Positions 1 to 7,434 of a stretch of 38,644 nucleotides of DNA are shown piece after piece. The position numbers and the translations under genes are program-made. Numbering within the stretch: the first letter of the stretch is position 1; each line of letters begins with the position of its first letter. The DNA lies in NCBI GenBank assembly GCA_902519235.1, contig CABYJE010000008.1, forward strand, positions 1 to 38,644. The letters run 5' to 3'. The notes under the pieces are model-generated. The model made no database searches. It had not been told where the DNA came from and saw only the letters and a list, made by a program, of their open reading frames with translations. The DNA is from an uncultured Prochlorococcus sp. Lineage in GTDB: Bacteria; Cyanobacteriota; Cyanobacteriia; PCC-6307; Cyanobiaceae.

Positions 1-18
1 ATTAAAGATCATAAAAGT

Positions 19-723
19 TTGCAAAACTCAAGAATTCTTCTTGTAGAGGATGATAAGAGTATTAGGCTTACAGTCAGTGAAACCTTGAGCAGCGAAGGTT
101 TTAGAGTATTAAGTTTCAAAGACGGTTTAAGTGCCTTAGATTTTATTAATAATGATATTAAAAAAGATGTTGACCTAATAATTCTAGATTTAATGTTGCC
201 AGGACTAAATGGATTAGAGTTATGCAGAAAAATAAGAAATGACGAAGACTATACACCCATATTAATTTTGAGTGCTAAAGATAATGAATCAGACAGGGTT
301 CTTGGATTAGAGGTTGGTGCAGATGATTATTTAACAAAACCTTTTGGTTTAAATGAATTAATTGCTAGATCAAGAGCCTTAATAAGAAGATCTAAACGTA
401 ATAAAAAATATATAGAAAAATCAAAAACTGTTCTCGAGTTTAATCATATAAAAATGTTTTTGGAAGAATGCAGGGTAACTTCTTTTGATAAAGAAATAAC
501 ATTATCTCCCAAAGAATTTAAATTATTAGAGTTATTTATGAAAAATCCAAAAAGAGTTTGGTCAAGGGATTTAATACTTGAAAAAATATGGGAAATTGAC
601 TTTATTGGTGATACTAAAACCGTAGATGTTCATGTTAGGTGGTTAAGAGAGAAATTAGAAGAAGATCCCTCTGCTCCAAAGTTTCTTAAAACTGTTAGAG
701 GTTTTGGCTATAAGTTTGGATGA
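19..723 (+). CDS. phoB: Phosphate-regulon response regulator PhoB
   Basis: OmpR/PhoB-type response regulator that, when phosphorylated by PhoR, binds Pho boxes and activates phosphate-scavenging genes. The receiver domain (about residues 4-120) has the acidic pair D11/D12, phospho-acceptor D57 in LILDLML, and K107 in LTKPFG. A winged-helix DNA-binding domain fills the C-terminus (about 140-232; SPKEFKLLELF and DVHVRWLREKL are typical). The length of 234 aa is normal for the family. The start used is TTG at 19, just before MQNSRILLVEDD; only 18 bases precede it, so a slightly earlier start cannot be excluded. The 3' end overlaps phoR by 4 nt, indicating translational coupling. Assignment to Pho rather than another OmpR regulator rests on the neighbours (phoR, phosphatase, porin, pstS). 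Confidence 0.93.
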   Translation: MQNSRILLVEDDKSIRLTVSETLSSEGFRVLSFKDGLSALDFINNDIKKDVDLIILDLMLPGLNGLELCRKIRNDEDYTPILILSAKDNESDRVLGLEVGADDYLTKPFGLNELIARSRALIRRSKRNKKYIEKSKTVLEFNHIKMFLEECRVTSFDKEITLSPKEFKLLELFMKNPKRVWSRDLILEKIWEIDFIGDTKTVDVHVRWLREKLEEDPSAPKFLKTVRGFGYKFG

Positions 724-1880
724 AAATGAAAACACTACAAGAAGTATTATTTTTTTTACATCAGAAGTGGAAAATAAAAGTCAAGCATTTTTCTCAATCA
801 AAAGAAAAAAAATTTGAAGTTGATAAAAATAAGTATAAAAAAACTATTGATTTCCCATTTGATAAAATTAGACCTCAAGAAGTGTTATCTTGGCTAGATT
901 ATTCATCGCAAGGGTGGATAATCTTATCATCTGATCTAACAATAAAATTTATCAATCAGAAAGCTTTATCTCTTATTAGGGTTATCAAGTATAAAGATGT
1001 TATTGGAAAAGCAATTAATGATATTAATGAGCTTGAAGTACTTAGTAATAAAATTCTATATTTAAGAAAAAAAGATTTCCCATTCAACCTTGATTTCATA
1101 ATTGCGGGAGTACCCATTTCGGTAAATATTGTTAGAGGAAGAAAAAAGAATTATTTAATATTATTGGAAAGTAAATTATCAATTGAATCGATAAAAAAAC
1201 GACAAAATCAATTAATTAATGATGTGTCTCATGAACTGAAAACCCCTCTTACATCACTTATCTTAATTGGGGAAAGACTTGAATCAGTAGTATCAAAAAA
1301 GGATAGGTATCTTGTTAAAAGACTTAAGAAAGAGTCAAAAAGATTAAGAAAAATGGCCGAAGAGACTTTAGAGCTTTCTAAGCTAGAAAGTAGCGAAGAT
1401 TTTAATAAAAACAAAAAAATATCTATTTCAGATTTGATTATGGAATCTTGGCAAACACTAAAACCGCTTGCAGAAAAAAAGGATATAAAAATAAATTTAT
1501 TTTCTCCAACAAAATATTATATATCTGGGGATATTGAAAATTTAAAAAGAGCATTTATAAATATTTTAGATAACGCTATTCGTTATTCCCCAACAAAAGA
1601 GGGCATACAAATTGAAATTTTTAAGAGAGCTAGCTCTGTTGTTATAAGAGTTAGAGATAAAGGTATTGGATTAGAAGAAAATGAATCAAATGACATTTTT
1701 TCTCGTTTTTATCGTGGGGATCCATCAAGGACTAAATTTAAGAAAAGTGGAAGTGGTTTAGGTCTTTCAATTACAAAAAAAATAATTAATAACAATAAAG
1801 GTTTTATAAAGGCATTTAATCATAAAGATGGTGGAGCGATTATTGAAACTATCTTTCCGTGTCTTAATACAGATTTATAG
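720..1880 (+). CDS. phoR: Phosphate-sensing histidine kinase PhoR
   Basis: Sensor kinase partner of PhoB. The HisKA dimerisation/phospho-acceptor box is NDVSHELKTP with His at about residue 171, followed by a HATPase_c domain (N-box LDNAIRYS, G1 box DKGIGL, G2 box GSGLGLSI). Residues about 50-130 resemble a degenerate PAS domain (WLDYSSQGWIILSSDLTIKFINQKA). The N-terminus is basic and not convincingly transmembrane, so the protein looks cytoplasmic or membrane-associated; in established systems PhoR/SphS senses through the Pst transporter. It overlaps phoB by 4 nt and converges on the small minus-strand gene that ends 8 nt downstream. 386 aa is ordinary for the family. Confidence 0.92.
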   Translation: MKMKTLQEVLFFLHQKWKIKVKHFSQSKEKKFEVDKNKYKKTIDFPFDKIRPQEVLSWLDYSSQGWIILSSDLTIKFINQKALSLIRVIKYKDVIGKAINDINELEVLSNKILYLRKKDFPFNLDFIIAGVPISVNIVRGRKKNYLILLESKLSIESIKKRQNQLINDVSHELKTPLTSLILIGERLESVVSKKDRYLVKRLKKESKRLRKMAEETLELSKLESSEDFNKNKKISISDLIMESWQTLKPLAEKKDIKINLFSPTKYYISGDIENLKRAFINILDNAIRYSPTKEGIQIEIFKRASSVVIRVRDKGIGLEENESNDIFSRFYRGDPSRTKFKKSGSGLGLSITKKIINNNKGFIKAFNHKDGGAIIETIFPCLNTDL

Positions 1881-1887
1881 GGAAAAT

Positions 1888-2214
1888 TTAAAAAATATTA
1901 GGACATGATTTTTCTGCAATAAATTTTTTTAAATTCAAAACCCCTTCTCTTGTAAAAAGAATGCTTCCTTCTTTGGAGTCATCTGCCCAATAAGAATCTC
2001 TTTTGCCAATAGCTAACCAAAGCCTATCAGGTAATGTTGGCATGTACATACTCTCGAAAGCAGATGTTCCAATGTCATTTTCTTCTTTCATATCTTTGCA
2101 TGCTTCTATCATTAGTTTCGGTCGATTTAAATAATGCCTGACACCCTGCCAATAATATTTTGTTTCAGCTTTAACTGGGGCTATGAATAAAATAGTAAAT
2201 ATTAGGTATTTCAT
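1888..2214 (-). CDS. Small secreted hypothetical protein
   Basis: 108-aa protein of no family I recognise. It begins with a short signal peptide (MKYLIFTILFIAPVKA, probable cleavage before ETKYYW), so it is probably periplasmic. The mature part is mixed and soluble, with cysteines near the middle (EACKDM) and the end (EKSCPNIF) that could form a disulfide. It lies between phoR and the phosphatase-like gene inside the phosphate cluster, on the phosphatase strand and separated from it by a terminator-like hairpin. No Pho box is visible directly upstream. A role in phosphate stress is only suggested by position. Confidence 0.7.
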   Translation of the reverse strand: MKYLIFTILFIAPVKAETKYYWQGVRHYLNRPKLMIEACKDMKEENDIGTSAFESMYMPTLPDRLWLAIGKRDSYWADDSKEGSILFTREGVLNLKKFIAEKSCPNIF

Positions 2215-2246
2215 GATTTAACTTTTTTTAATTATAAGAACTGCAA

Positions 2247-2278
2247 AAAAAAGCCACCTTATATAAAAGGTGACTTTT
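2247..2278 (-). terminator. Terminator after the phosphatase-like gene
   Basis: In the minus-strand transcript the stem AAAAGUCACCUU pairs with AAGGUGGCUUUU (one U-G wobble) around a short A/U loop, followed by a run of U. It starts about 15 nt past the stop of the gene ending at 2293, as expected for an intrinsic terminator. In the plus orientation the wobble becomes a C-A mismatch, which favours the minus orientation. Confidence 0.7.
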
Positions 2279-2292
2279 ATTAGTAGTTTTAA

Positions 2293-4575
2293 CTAGATTT
2301 TTCCAATATTTAGGAAAAGAGTTTCACCAGTTGATTTCTTTCCAGTCCCGTCGTTGTCAGTTGAAATCCATGCTTGCCCTTCGCTTGTTATTGCTAAGCC
2401 TTCAACCTTTTCAAGGATAAAACCACCCGTAGATTTCATTACTGGTTTTAGATCAGTAACTAACTCTTTTTCAACTAAAGGATAAAGTCTGGGAGGCATA
2501 TTAGTCTGAAGATCTTCGAAAATAACATCATCTAAATCTATTTTATATATAGCTTTCAATTTCGCTTTCTTTCCATAGAAACTATCTCTTTCGATTACGT
2601 AAAGTGCCCCGTCATGGTAAGTCAATTCTGAAATACCAACCCCACCTTTTTTGATCCTATCTAATTGATAATTTACGGCCCCCCACTGTTTAGTTTTTAA
2701 ATTATAGGAAAGAATCTTAGTAGTATTGAAAGTATCATCACCCCAAGGCTTCTGTTGAGCAATATAAAGAATATCCCCATTTCTTGTTATGCCTTCAAAA
2801 CCAGGGTTTCTAGCATAATTAAGATATGAAAGTGGTGGAGTTATCTTCTCTAAAATTTCACCATCTGAGCTTACATGGTAGATTGCAGGAGGATGTTCAT
2901 CTAGCTTTTTCTTGATTCCTTCAGTAGAAATGTAGAATCCACCATTACCATCAGTAGTAATACCCTCTTGATCCATAAATAATGCAGTCTTACCATCTAG
3001 CTTTATATCTATAGCTCTTTCTAATAGTGCTGGGGAAGATGAAGGATCAATAACGTAAATTCTTGGCTGAGTTTTAAAAGTCCCATCATTTACAGCATAA
3101 ATTTTACCGTCATCACCAGCCACCATTCCACTTATCGCACCCCAAGATACAAATTCAAGGCCATTTTCATTTGTTAAATGTGGGTATGAAGCAGGAGCAT
3201 CTTGTAGTTGATAAATAGTCACATGAGAAGATAAACCAGGTTCTTTTTTGTTGTAGTCTTTTTCATTTGCTGAGGCAATTAATCCCCTCTCTGGAATTGC
3301 GACAAATCCCTCTGGTCCAATGCCTGATGGAAGTAATTGAGTAAGCAAAGGTTGATTTAGTTCTGTAATATCGTAAACAGCTACTATCCCAGCTCGTTCA
3401 GCTCCAACAAATAAATAGGGCGTTCCATTAATTTTTGAATATGTAACTGACTCAGGTTCTACTCCCTTTTTACCTGCTCTTCCATCTTGGAAATGACCTA
3501 TTTGTGCAATTGCTCTTTCTAGTCTATTTGCATCTTCATAAACTACTGTTCCATCTTTTTTAAAAATAGTCCAGGATCTTGAACCACCTCTTTTTGCCTG
3601 ATTTGGATCAATATGCTTGTAATCGCCTTCATTTGCTGTTGCAAAATGATCATTATCAATCCAAGTAAGACCATCGGGTTCTCTTCTTACATTTTTTAGT
3701 TTGCTTTTAAATTTATGTGCTCCATCTTTCTTTGTATCCATTCCTGCCATTTGTTTTACAATCCCTGCAGAGAAATGTGATATAACATTTCCATCTTTAT
3801 CAATTACTGCAAGATGGTTGTTTTCTTGAAGAGAGACAACTGTTTCACCAAGATCATTAATAGCAACGAATTCTGGTTCGGGATCAAAAGGAGCTATTTC
3901 GGATAAGCCTGTTAAATCTACTTTTTTAATTGAGTTACATTGTATTTTTCCTCTTTTGTTTAACTTCACAAGAGAAACATAACCTGCAGGATTAATTTGA
4001 ATGCCATTGTCATCAATTTGAGGGATAAATCCATTTTTATATTCTTCATCCCTCTCATTTTCTATAGCGACAGCTAGAAATGTTCCGTCTGGTGAAACAA
4101 AAACGCTATCAGGCTGCCCACCTAAATCACATTCTTTTACTGCTTTTCTTGTTTCTAAATTGTATTGAACTAATGCTCCTGAAGGATTTGTATAACTTTC
4201 AGATGTATTTGAACCTATATAAGCATTGTTTCCAAGTGCTGCAATTCCAGTTGGTTCTGCTTCCAGTTCAACAACTCCCAATGCTTTAGGTTTTGCAGGG
4301 TCTGAGATATCAACTAAACCTACTACTCCTAGATCGCTATCTGTATACATCAATGTCTTTCCATCTTCTGATGCTGTAACTACCTCTGAAGAAGTTTTGG
4401 TTGTAGATTTTGATCCCTCTGGTAAATTATCACTTACATTGAAAGAAGAAATTCTGTTGAAGTTTTTTTCATTGGCCCAATATTTTGTATTCCAATTTGC
4501 AAATCCGCTACTTGTAGAGGAGGCGACGATTGCAAGTAATGCAGAAAAACTTGCAGCTGCTAATGTTTTTTTCAT
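2293..4575 (-). CDS. Secreted alkaline phosphatase/phytase-like protein (PhoA/PhoX locus)
   Basis: 760-aa exported protein probably releasing phosphate from organic esters in the periplasm. A signal peptide is clear (MKKTLAAASFSALLAIVASS). Residues about 50-450 look like a beta-propeller with motifs such as VGLVDISDPAKPKALG and AVYDITELNQP. Residues about 480-755 resemble the 'esterase-like activity of phytase' domain (SGMVAGDDGKIYAVND, EGITTDGNGGFYISTEG, GFEGITRNGDILYIAQQ, EGLAITSEGQAWISTDND). The classical PhoA catalytic motif and a twin-arginine leader are both absent. From memory, the Prochlorococcus homologue at this locus has been called phoA or phoX; the fold seen here fits neither classical family, so no symbol is given. 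The Pho-box promoter upstream strongly supports a phosphate-stress role. Confidence 0.8.
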   Translation of the reverse strand: MKKTLAAASFSALLAIVASSTSSGFANWNTKYWANEKNFNRISSFNVSDNLPEGSKSTTKTSSEVVTASEDGKTLMYTDSDLGVVGLVDISDPAKPKALGVVELEAEPTGIAALGNNAYIGSNTSESYTNPSGALVQYNLETRKAVKECDLGGQPDSVFVSPDGTFLAVAIENERDEEYKNGFIPQIDDNGIQINPAGYVSLVKLNKRGKIQCNSIKKVDLTGLSEIAPFDPEPEFVAINDLGETVVSLQENNHLAVIDKDGNVISHFSAGIVKQMAGMDTKKDGAHKFKSKLKNVRREPDGLTWIDNDHFATANEGDYKHIDPNQAKRGGSRSWTIFKKDGTVVYEDANRLERAIAQIGHFQDGRAGKKGVEPESVTYSKINGTPYLFVGAERAGIVAVYDITELNQPLLTQLLPSGIGPEGFVAIPERGLIASANEKDYNKKEPGLSSHVTIYQLQDAPASYPHLTNENGLEFVSWGAISGMVAGDDGKIYAVNDGTFKTQPRIYVIDPSSSPALLERAIDIKLDGKTALFMDQEGITTDGNGGFYISTEGIKKKLDEHPPAIYHVSSDGEILEKITPPLSYLNYARNPGFEGITRNGDILYIAQQKPWGDDTFNTTKILSYNLKTKQWGAVNYQLDRIKKGGVGISELTYHDGALYVIERDSFYGKKAKLKAIYKIDLDDVIFEDLQTNMPPRLYPLVEKELVTDLKPVMKSTGGFILEKVEGLAITSEGQAWISTDNDGTGKKSTGETLFLNIGKI

Positions 4576-4597
4576 TTAGTGCGTAAGGAAACACATT

Positions 4598-4655
4598 ATT
4601 ATGTTCTCTTTAAAAAGTTAAGAAAAAAAAATAAATTCGTTAAGAACAAATTAAG
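4598..4655 (-). promoter_or_regulatory. Pho-box promoter of the phosphatase-like gene
   Basis: Read on the minus strand, CTTAATTT (4648-4655), CTTAACGA (4637-4644), a degenerate TATTTTTT (4626-4633) and CTTAACTT (4615-4622) lie on an exact 11-bp period. This is the established cyanobacterial PhoB/SphR site layout of 8-bp direct repeats with 3-bp gaps. A -10 hexamer CATAAT (4598-4603) follows after exactly 11 nt, so the Pho box replaces a -35. It lies 22 nt upstream of the ATG. Confidence 0.8.
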
Positions 4656-4672
4656 CTTCTAAAGCTATAAAA

Positions 4673-4699
4673 AAAAGACCTACCATAGGTAGGTCTTTT
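4673..4699 (-). terminator. Terminator after the phosphate porin
   Basis: Perfect stem AAAAGACCTACC / GGTAGGTCTTTT with a 3-nt loop and flanking A/T runs. It sits between the porin stop (4730) and the Pho-box promoter of the next minus-strand gene, insulating the two transcripts. Its symmetry would let it work in either orientation, but only minus-strand genes flank it. Confidence 0.85.
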
Positions 4700-4729
4700 G
4701 ATGTGTGTAAGATTTTCTAATTTATTTAA

Positions 4730-6049
4730 TTAGAAAGAGAATGATACGAATGCACCAGCTCCAGTTGAATCATCTTTTCCAGCTACTGTTTCAGCAACAT
4801 AAACAAATGGAGTGATTGTAATTCCATCATTGATTGGATATTCATAAGAAATATCGTATGCATAAATTTCTTCAGCATCATCAACTATTGCTCCATTAGT
4901 ACCATAGTTAAGACTGATTGTTCCTTCACCTAGTTCAGAACTGATACCAAGAGCCCATTGTGATTTATCATCACCAACATCTGGATCAGTATTTTCAAAT
5001 CCTCCACTTATCATTGGCATACCTTCAGGATTGTAATAAGCAACTACACCAGTATGTGTAGCAGTGTCTTTGTCTGAGTAGGCCACTGTGAATCCAAATA
5101 ATTCTTGCTCATAACCTAGGGCTACACCATAGTAATCAGCACCTTCTTTTGTAAACATACCTGCTGATGTTTCGCCATCATTTGCAGATGCACCGACACC
5201 AACTTCCCATCCATTTCCAAATCCTCTACCAAAGCTTAATGATTGATCACCGCTTAGGTCAACAGAGTTTGCAGCACCACAATCTCCTAGGTTATCAACC
5301 ATGTTATTCATTGAACATGCATTAGGCCAAACCTTGGAGGCATCCATAGAATCCCCAACAGCCACTGTCCATTCACCTAGTGGGAAAGTGTAGTTAACAT
5401 CTGAAATCTTAAGGACGTCACCAGCATCTGAACCCCAATCTAATGCTGTTTTATCTGCACCAACACCTGATCCAGTAGCATTTCCTGTTTCAATTTCAAT
5501 GTTTAATTTATCATCTCCAGTGAAACTTGTATTCAGGTCAACTTCGAAGAAATATTCATTCATAAGTTTGTCACCTGCAATTGAAGAGTCAGTATCAGTT
5601 GCACCCAATAAAAATCCAACTGAACCACTCATGGTTGTGGTTTCAGAAAAACCTCCAGCTTCAATTCCATTAACGCGAGCTTCAAGACCATCCACTCTTC
5701 CTTTCATAATTGCCAACTCAGAACCAAGCTCATCACTTAGTCTATCTATTGCAGCTCCATTCATTAAGCCTTCACCACCTGCAATTAGATTGCTTAATTC
5801 AGCAGCAGCTTCTAAACGAGAGACTGAGTTTCCATTGAATTTTGAACTATTTGTAAGATCCTTTAATGAATCGTAAGCCCAATCTCCAGGAAATAAAGTA
5901 TCTGATTTGAAATCTCCAAAAGATACTAATTTATTAGAGTTTGTAAATTTACTAAGATCTGTTGAATTGATCTCAGATGCATTTACTGCGAAACCTGATG
6001 CCATAGAAATGATGGCAGGAGCAGCAATTAATTTTTGAAAAAGTTTCAT
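4730..6049 (-). CDS. phoE: Phosphate-stress outer-membrane porin (PhoE/Som type)
   Basis: 439-aa cyanobacterial porin, probably a trimeric channel for anions in the outer membrane. It has a signal peptide (MKLFQKLIAAPAIISMASGFAVNA). A short SLH-like N-terminal region includes WAYDSLKDL and SVSRLEAAAELSNLIAGGEGL, followed by a coiled-coil-like linker (SELAIMKGRVDGLEARVNGIEAG). A beta-barrel from about residue 135 ends with the aromatic C-terminal strand GAGAFVSFSF typical of BAM substrates. Two cysteines in NACSMNNMVDNLGDCG recur as a pair in the porins at 18.8-21.3 kb. A Pho-box promoter lies upstream and divergent pstS beyond it, so phosphate is the likely cargo; phoE is the name used for such porins in marine cyanobacteria. 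Selectivity cannot be read from sequence. Confidence 0.85.
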   Translation of the reverse strand: MKLFQKLIAAPAIISMASGFAVNASEINSTDLSKFTNSNKLVSFGDFKSDTLFPGDWAYDSLKDLTNSSKFNGNSVSRLEAAAELSNLIAGGEGLMNGAAIDRLSDELGSELAIMKGRVDGLEARVNGIEAGGFSETTTMSGSVGFLLGATDTDSSIAGDKLMNEYFFEVDLNTSFTGDDKLNIEIETGNATGSGVGADKTALDWGSDAGDVLKISDVNYTFPLGEWTVAVGDSMDASKVWPNACSMNNMVDNLGDCGAANSVDLSGDQSLSFGRGFGNGWEVGVGASANDGETSAGMFTKEGADYYGVALGYEQELFGFTVAYSDKDTATHTGVVAYYNPEGMPMISGGFENTDPDVGDDKSQWALGISSELGEGTISLNYGTNGAIVDDAEEIYAYDISYEYPINDGITITPFVYVAETVAGKDDSTGAGAFVSFSF

Positions 6050-6085
6050 GAACCCTCAACACGTAAAAATGGATAAATATCCAAA

Positions 6086-6121
6086 TCTATAAGAACGAAT
6101 TTAGGTTAAGAAACGGGTAAG
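6086..6121 (-). promoter_or_regulatory. Pho-box promoter of the phosphate porin
   Basis: On the minus strand CTTACCCG (6114-6121) and CTTAACCT (6103-6110) are direct repeats with an 11-bp period. A -10 hexamer TATAGA (6086-6091) follows after exactly 11 nt. The promoter lies about 37 nt upstream of the porin ATG at 6049. Only two repeats are good; the next positions up and down are degenerate. Confidence 0.75.
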
Positions 6122-6142
6122 AAATAAAGTCAAAAAGGAAAA

Positions 6143-6172
6143 TTTAAAAAAACCTTAAACTTCCCTTAAATT
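6143..6172 (+). promoter_or_regulatory. Extra Pho-box-like repeat cluster between porin and pstS
   Basis: TTTAAAAA (6143-6150), CTTAAACT (6154-6161) and CTTAAATT (6165-6172) again follow the 11-bp period. They are oriented toward pstS but lie about 220 nt upstream of it, and no convincing -10 is found 11 nt downstream. It may be an upstream PhoB site assisting either divergent gene, or drive an unrecognised short transcript. A TATACT at 6226-6231 is a possible -10. Confidence 0.5.
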
Positions 6173-6288
6173 TAAATCAAAAAATGTTTATTTATTCCGA
6201 GATTTTTTTAATAAAAGTTAAAAACTATACTATGTTTATTCCAAAATATTTTTAAAACAAAACGAAAAAACGTCTAATTGATATTTAG

Positions 6289-6335
6289 TTTAAGGTTGGG
6301 TTAAAAAATAATTAACCACAGGATAAAATTTTAAT
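6289..6335 (+). promoter_or_regulatory. Pho-box promoter of pstS
   Basis: TTTAAGGT (6289-6296), GTTAAAAA (6300-6307) and ATTAACCA (6311-6318) form three direct repeats on an 11-bp period. A -10-like TTTAAT (6330-6335) begins exactly 11 nt after the last repeat, as at the two other Pho promoters here. The predicted leader to the pstS ATG is about 50 nt. Confidence 0.78.
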
Positions 6336-6391
6336 TAATGAGTATTTGTGTATAAATTCGGTGCTATATATATGTAGTCTTTCATTTAATA

Positions 6392-7387
6392 ATGACATCC
6401 ATGAACATAGCTAAGAAAGCTTTGGTTTTCACTTCTGCAGTAGCCATTGCTGCTGGTACAAGTGTTCCTGGCACAAGTGTTTCTGCTAGAACAAGATTAA
6501 GTGGTGCTGGAGCATCATTTCCTGCCAAAATTTACACTCGTTGGTTCAAAGATTTAGCCTCTTCAGGAGGGCCAAGAGTAAACTATCAAGCTGTTGGTTC
6601 AGGCTCTGGAAGAAAAGCATTTATTGATCAAACTGTTAACTTCGGTGCATCAGATGATCCAATGAAAGATGCAGATATAGCAAAGGTTACCAGAGGTTTA
6701 GTTCAGATACCTATGGTAGGTGGCACAATTGCTTTTGGTTATAACTATGATTGCGATTTGAAACTTACTCAAGAGCAAGCAGTAAGAGTTGCTATGGGTA
6801 TGGTTAAAAACTGGAAAGAATTAGGCTGTAAATCAGGTAAGTTAACTTGGGCACATCGTTCTGACGGATCAGGCACAACCAAAGCTTTTACTAACTCTAT
6901 GGAAGCTTTTTCAAAAACTTGGACACTAGGAACAGGTAAATCAGTTAAGTGGCCAGCAGGCGTTGGAGCAAAAGGTAATTCAGGTGTAGCAGGTGTTATA
7001 CAAAATACTCCTGGTGCAATTGGTTATGTTAACCAGTCTTACATAAAAGGTAATGTGAAAGCTGCTGCACTTCAGAATCTTTCAGGTGAGTTTCTAAAAC
7101 CATCTGTAGAAGCAGGAGCTAAGGCTCTTAATGGTATTACTCTAGATGAAAATCTTGCTGGTAAAAATCCTAACCCAACTGCAAAAGGAGCATACCCTAT
7201 AGCTTCATTAACATGGATACTTGCTTATGAAGAGGGTAATGGTAGAAACACTAAAGCTATCAAACAAGCCTTTAACACATTGTTAAGTGATGAGTATCAA
7301 GATAAAGCTCCATCACTTGGATTTGTCCCCTTAAAAGGAGATATTCTTGAGAAGTCAAGAGCTGCTGTAAAAAGAATCGGTAAATAA
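6392..7387 (+). CDS. pstS: Periplasmic phosphate-binding protein PstS
   Basis: High-affinity phosphate-binding protein that delivers phosphate to the PstCAB ABC transporter. It has a signal peptide (about residues 1-32: NIAKKALVFTSAVAIAAGTS). The mature start RLSGAGASFPAKIYTRWF is the classical PstS opening. Ligand-loop motifs FGASDDPM and RSDGSGTTKAFT supply the Ser/Asp/Arg/Thr contacts known in the family. 331 aa is normal. ATG at 6392 is used; ATG at 6401 is an equally usable start. It is monocistronic here, with its own Pho-box promoter and a strong terminator at 7405-7434. pstC, pstA and pstB are not in the window. Confidence 0.96.
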   Translation: MTSMNIAKKALVFTSAVAIAAGTSVPGTSVSARTRLSGAGASFPAKIYTRWFKDLASSGGPRVNYQAVGSGSGRKAFIDQTVNFGASDDPMKDADIAKVTRGLVQIPMVGGTIAFGYNYDCDLKLTQEQAVRVAMGMVKNWKELGCKSGKLTWAHRSDGSGTTKAFTNSMEAFSKTWTLGTGKSVKWPAGVGAKGNSGVAGVIQNTPGAIGYVNQSYIKGNVKAAALQNLSGEFLKPSVEAGAKALNGITLDENLAGKNPNPTAKGAYPIASLTWILAYEEGNGRNTKAIKQAFNTLLSDEYQDKAPSLGFVPLKGDILEKSRAAVKRIGK

Positions 7388-7404
7388 ATCTTAAGACAAT
7401 ATTT

Positions 7405-7434
7405 AAAAGGAGGAATTTATTTCCTCCTTTTTTT
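7405..7434. terminator. Bidirectional terminator between pstS and chrA
   Basis: Stem AAAAGGAGGAA / TTTCCTCCTTTT with a 4-nt loop and a T run on the pstS side, plus an A/T run on the other side. pstS (+) and chrA (-) converge here, and the distal end overlaps the chrA stop codon at 7433, so it probably serves both. Confidence 0.85.

Noticed and set aside
4080-4579. Plus-strand ORFs antisense to the phosphatase-like gene
   Set aside because: Shadow frames of a long secreted-protein gene with a clear signal peptide and promoter.
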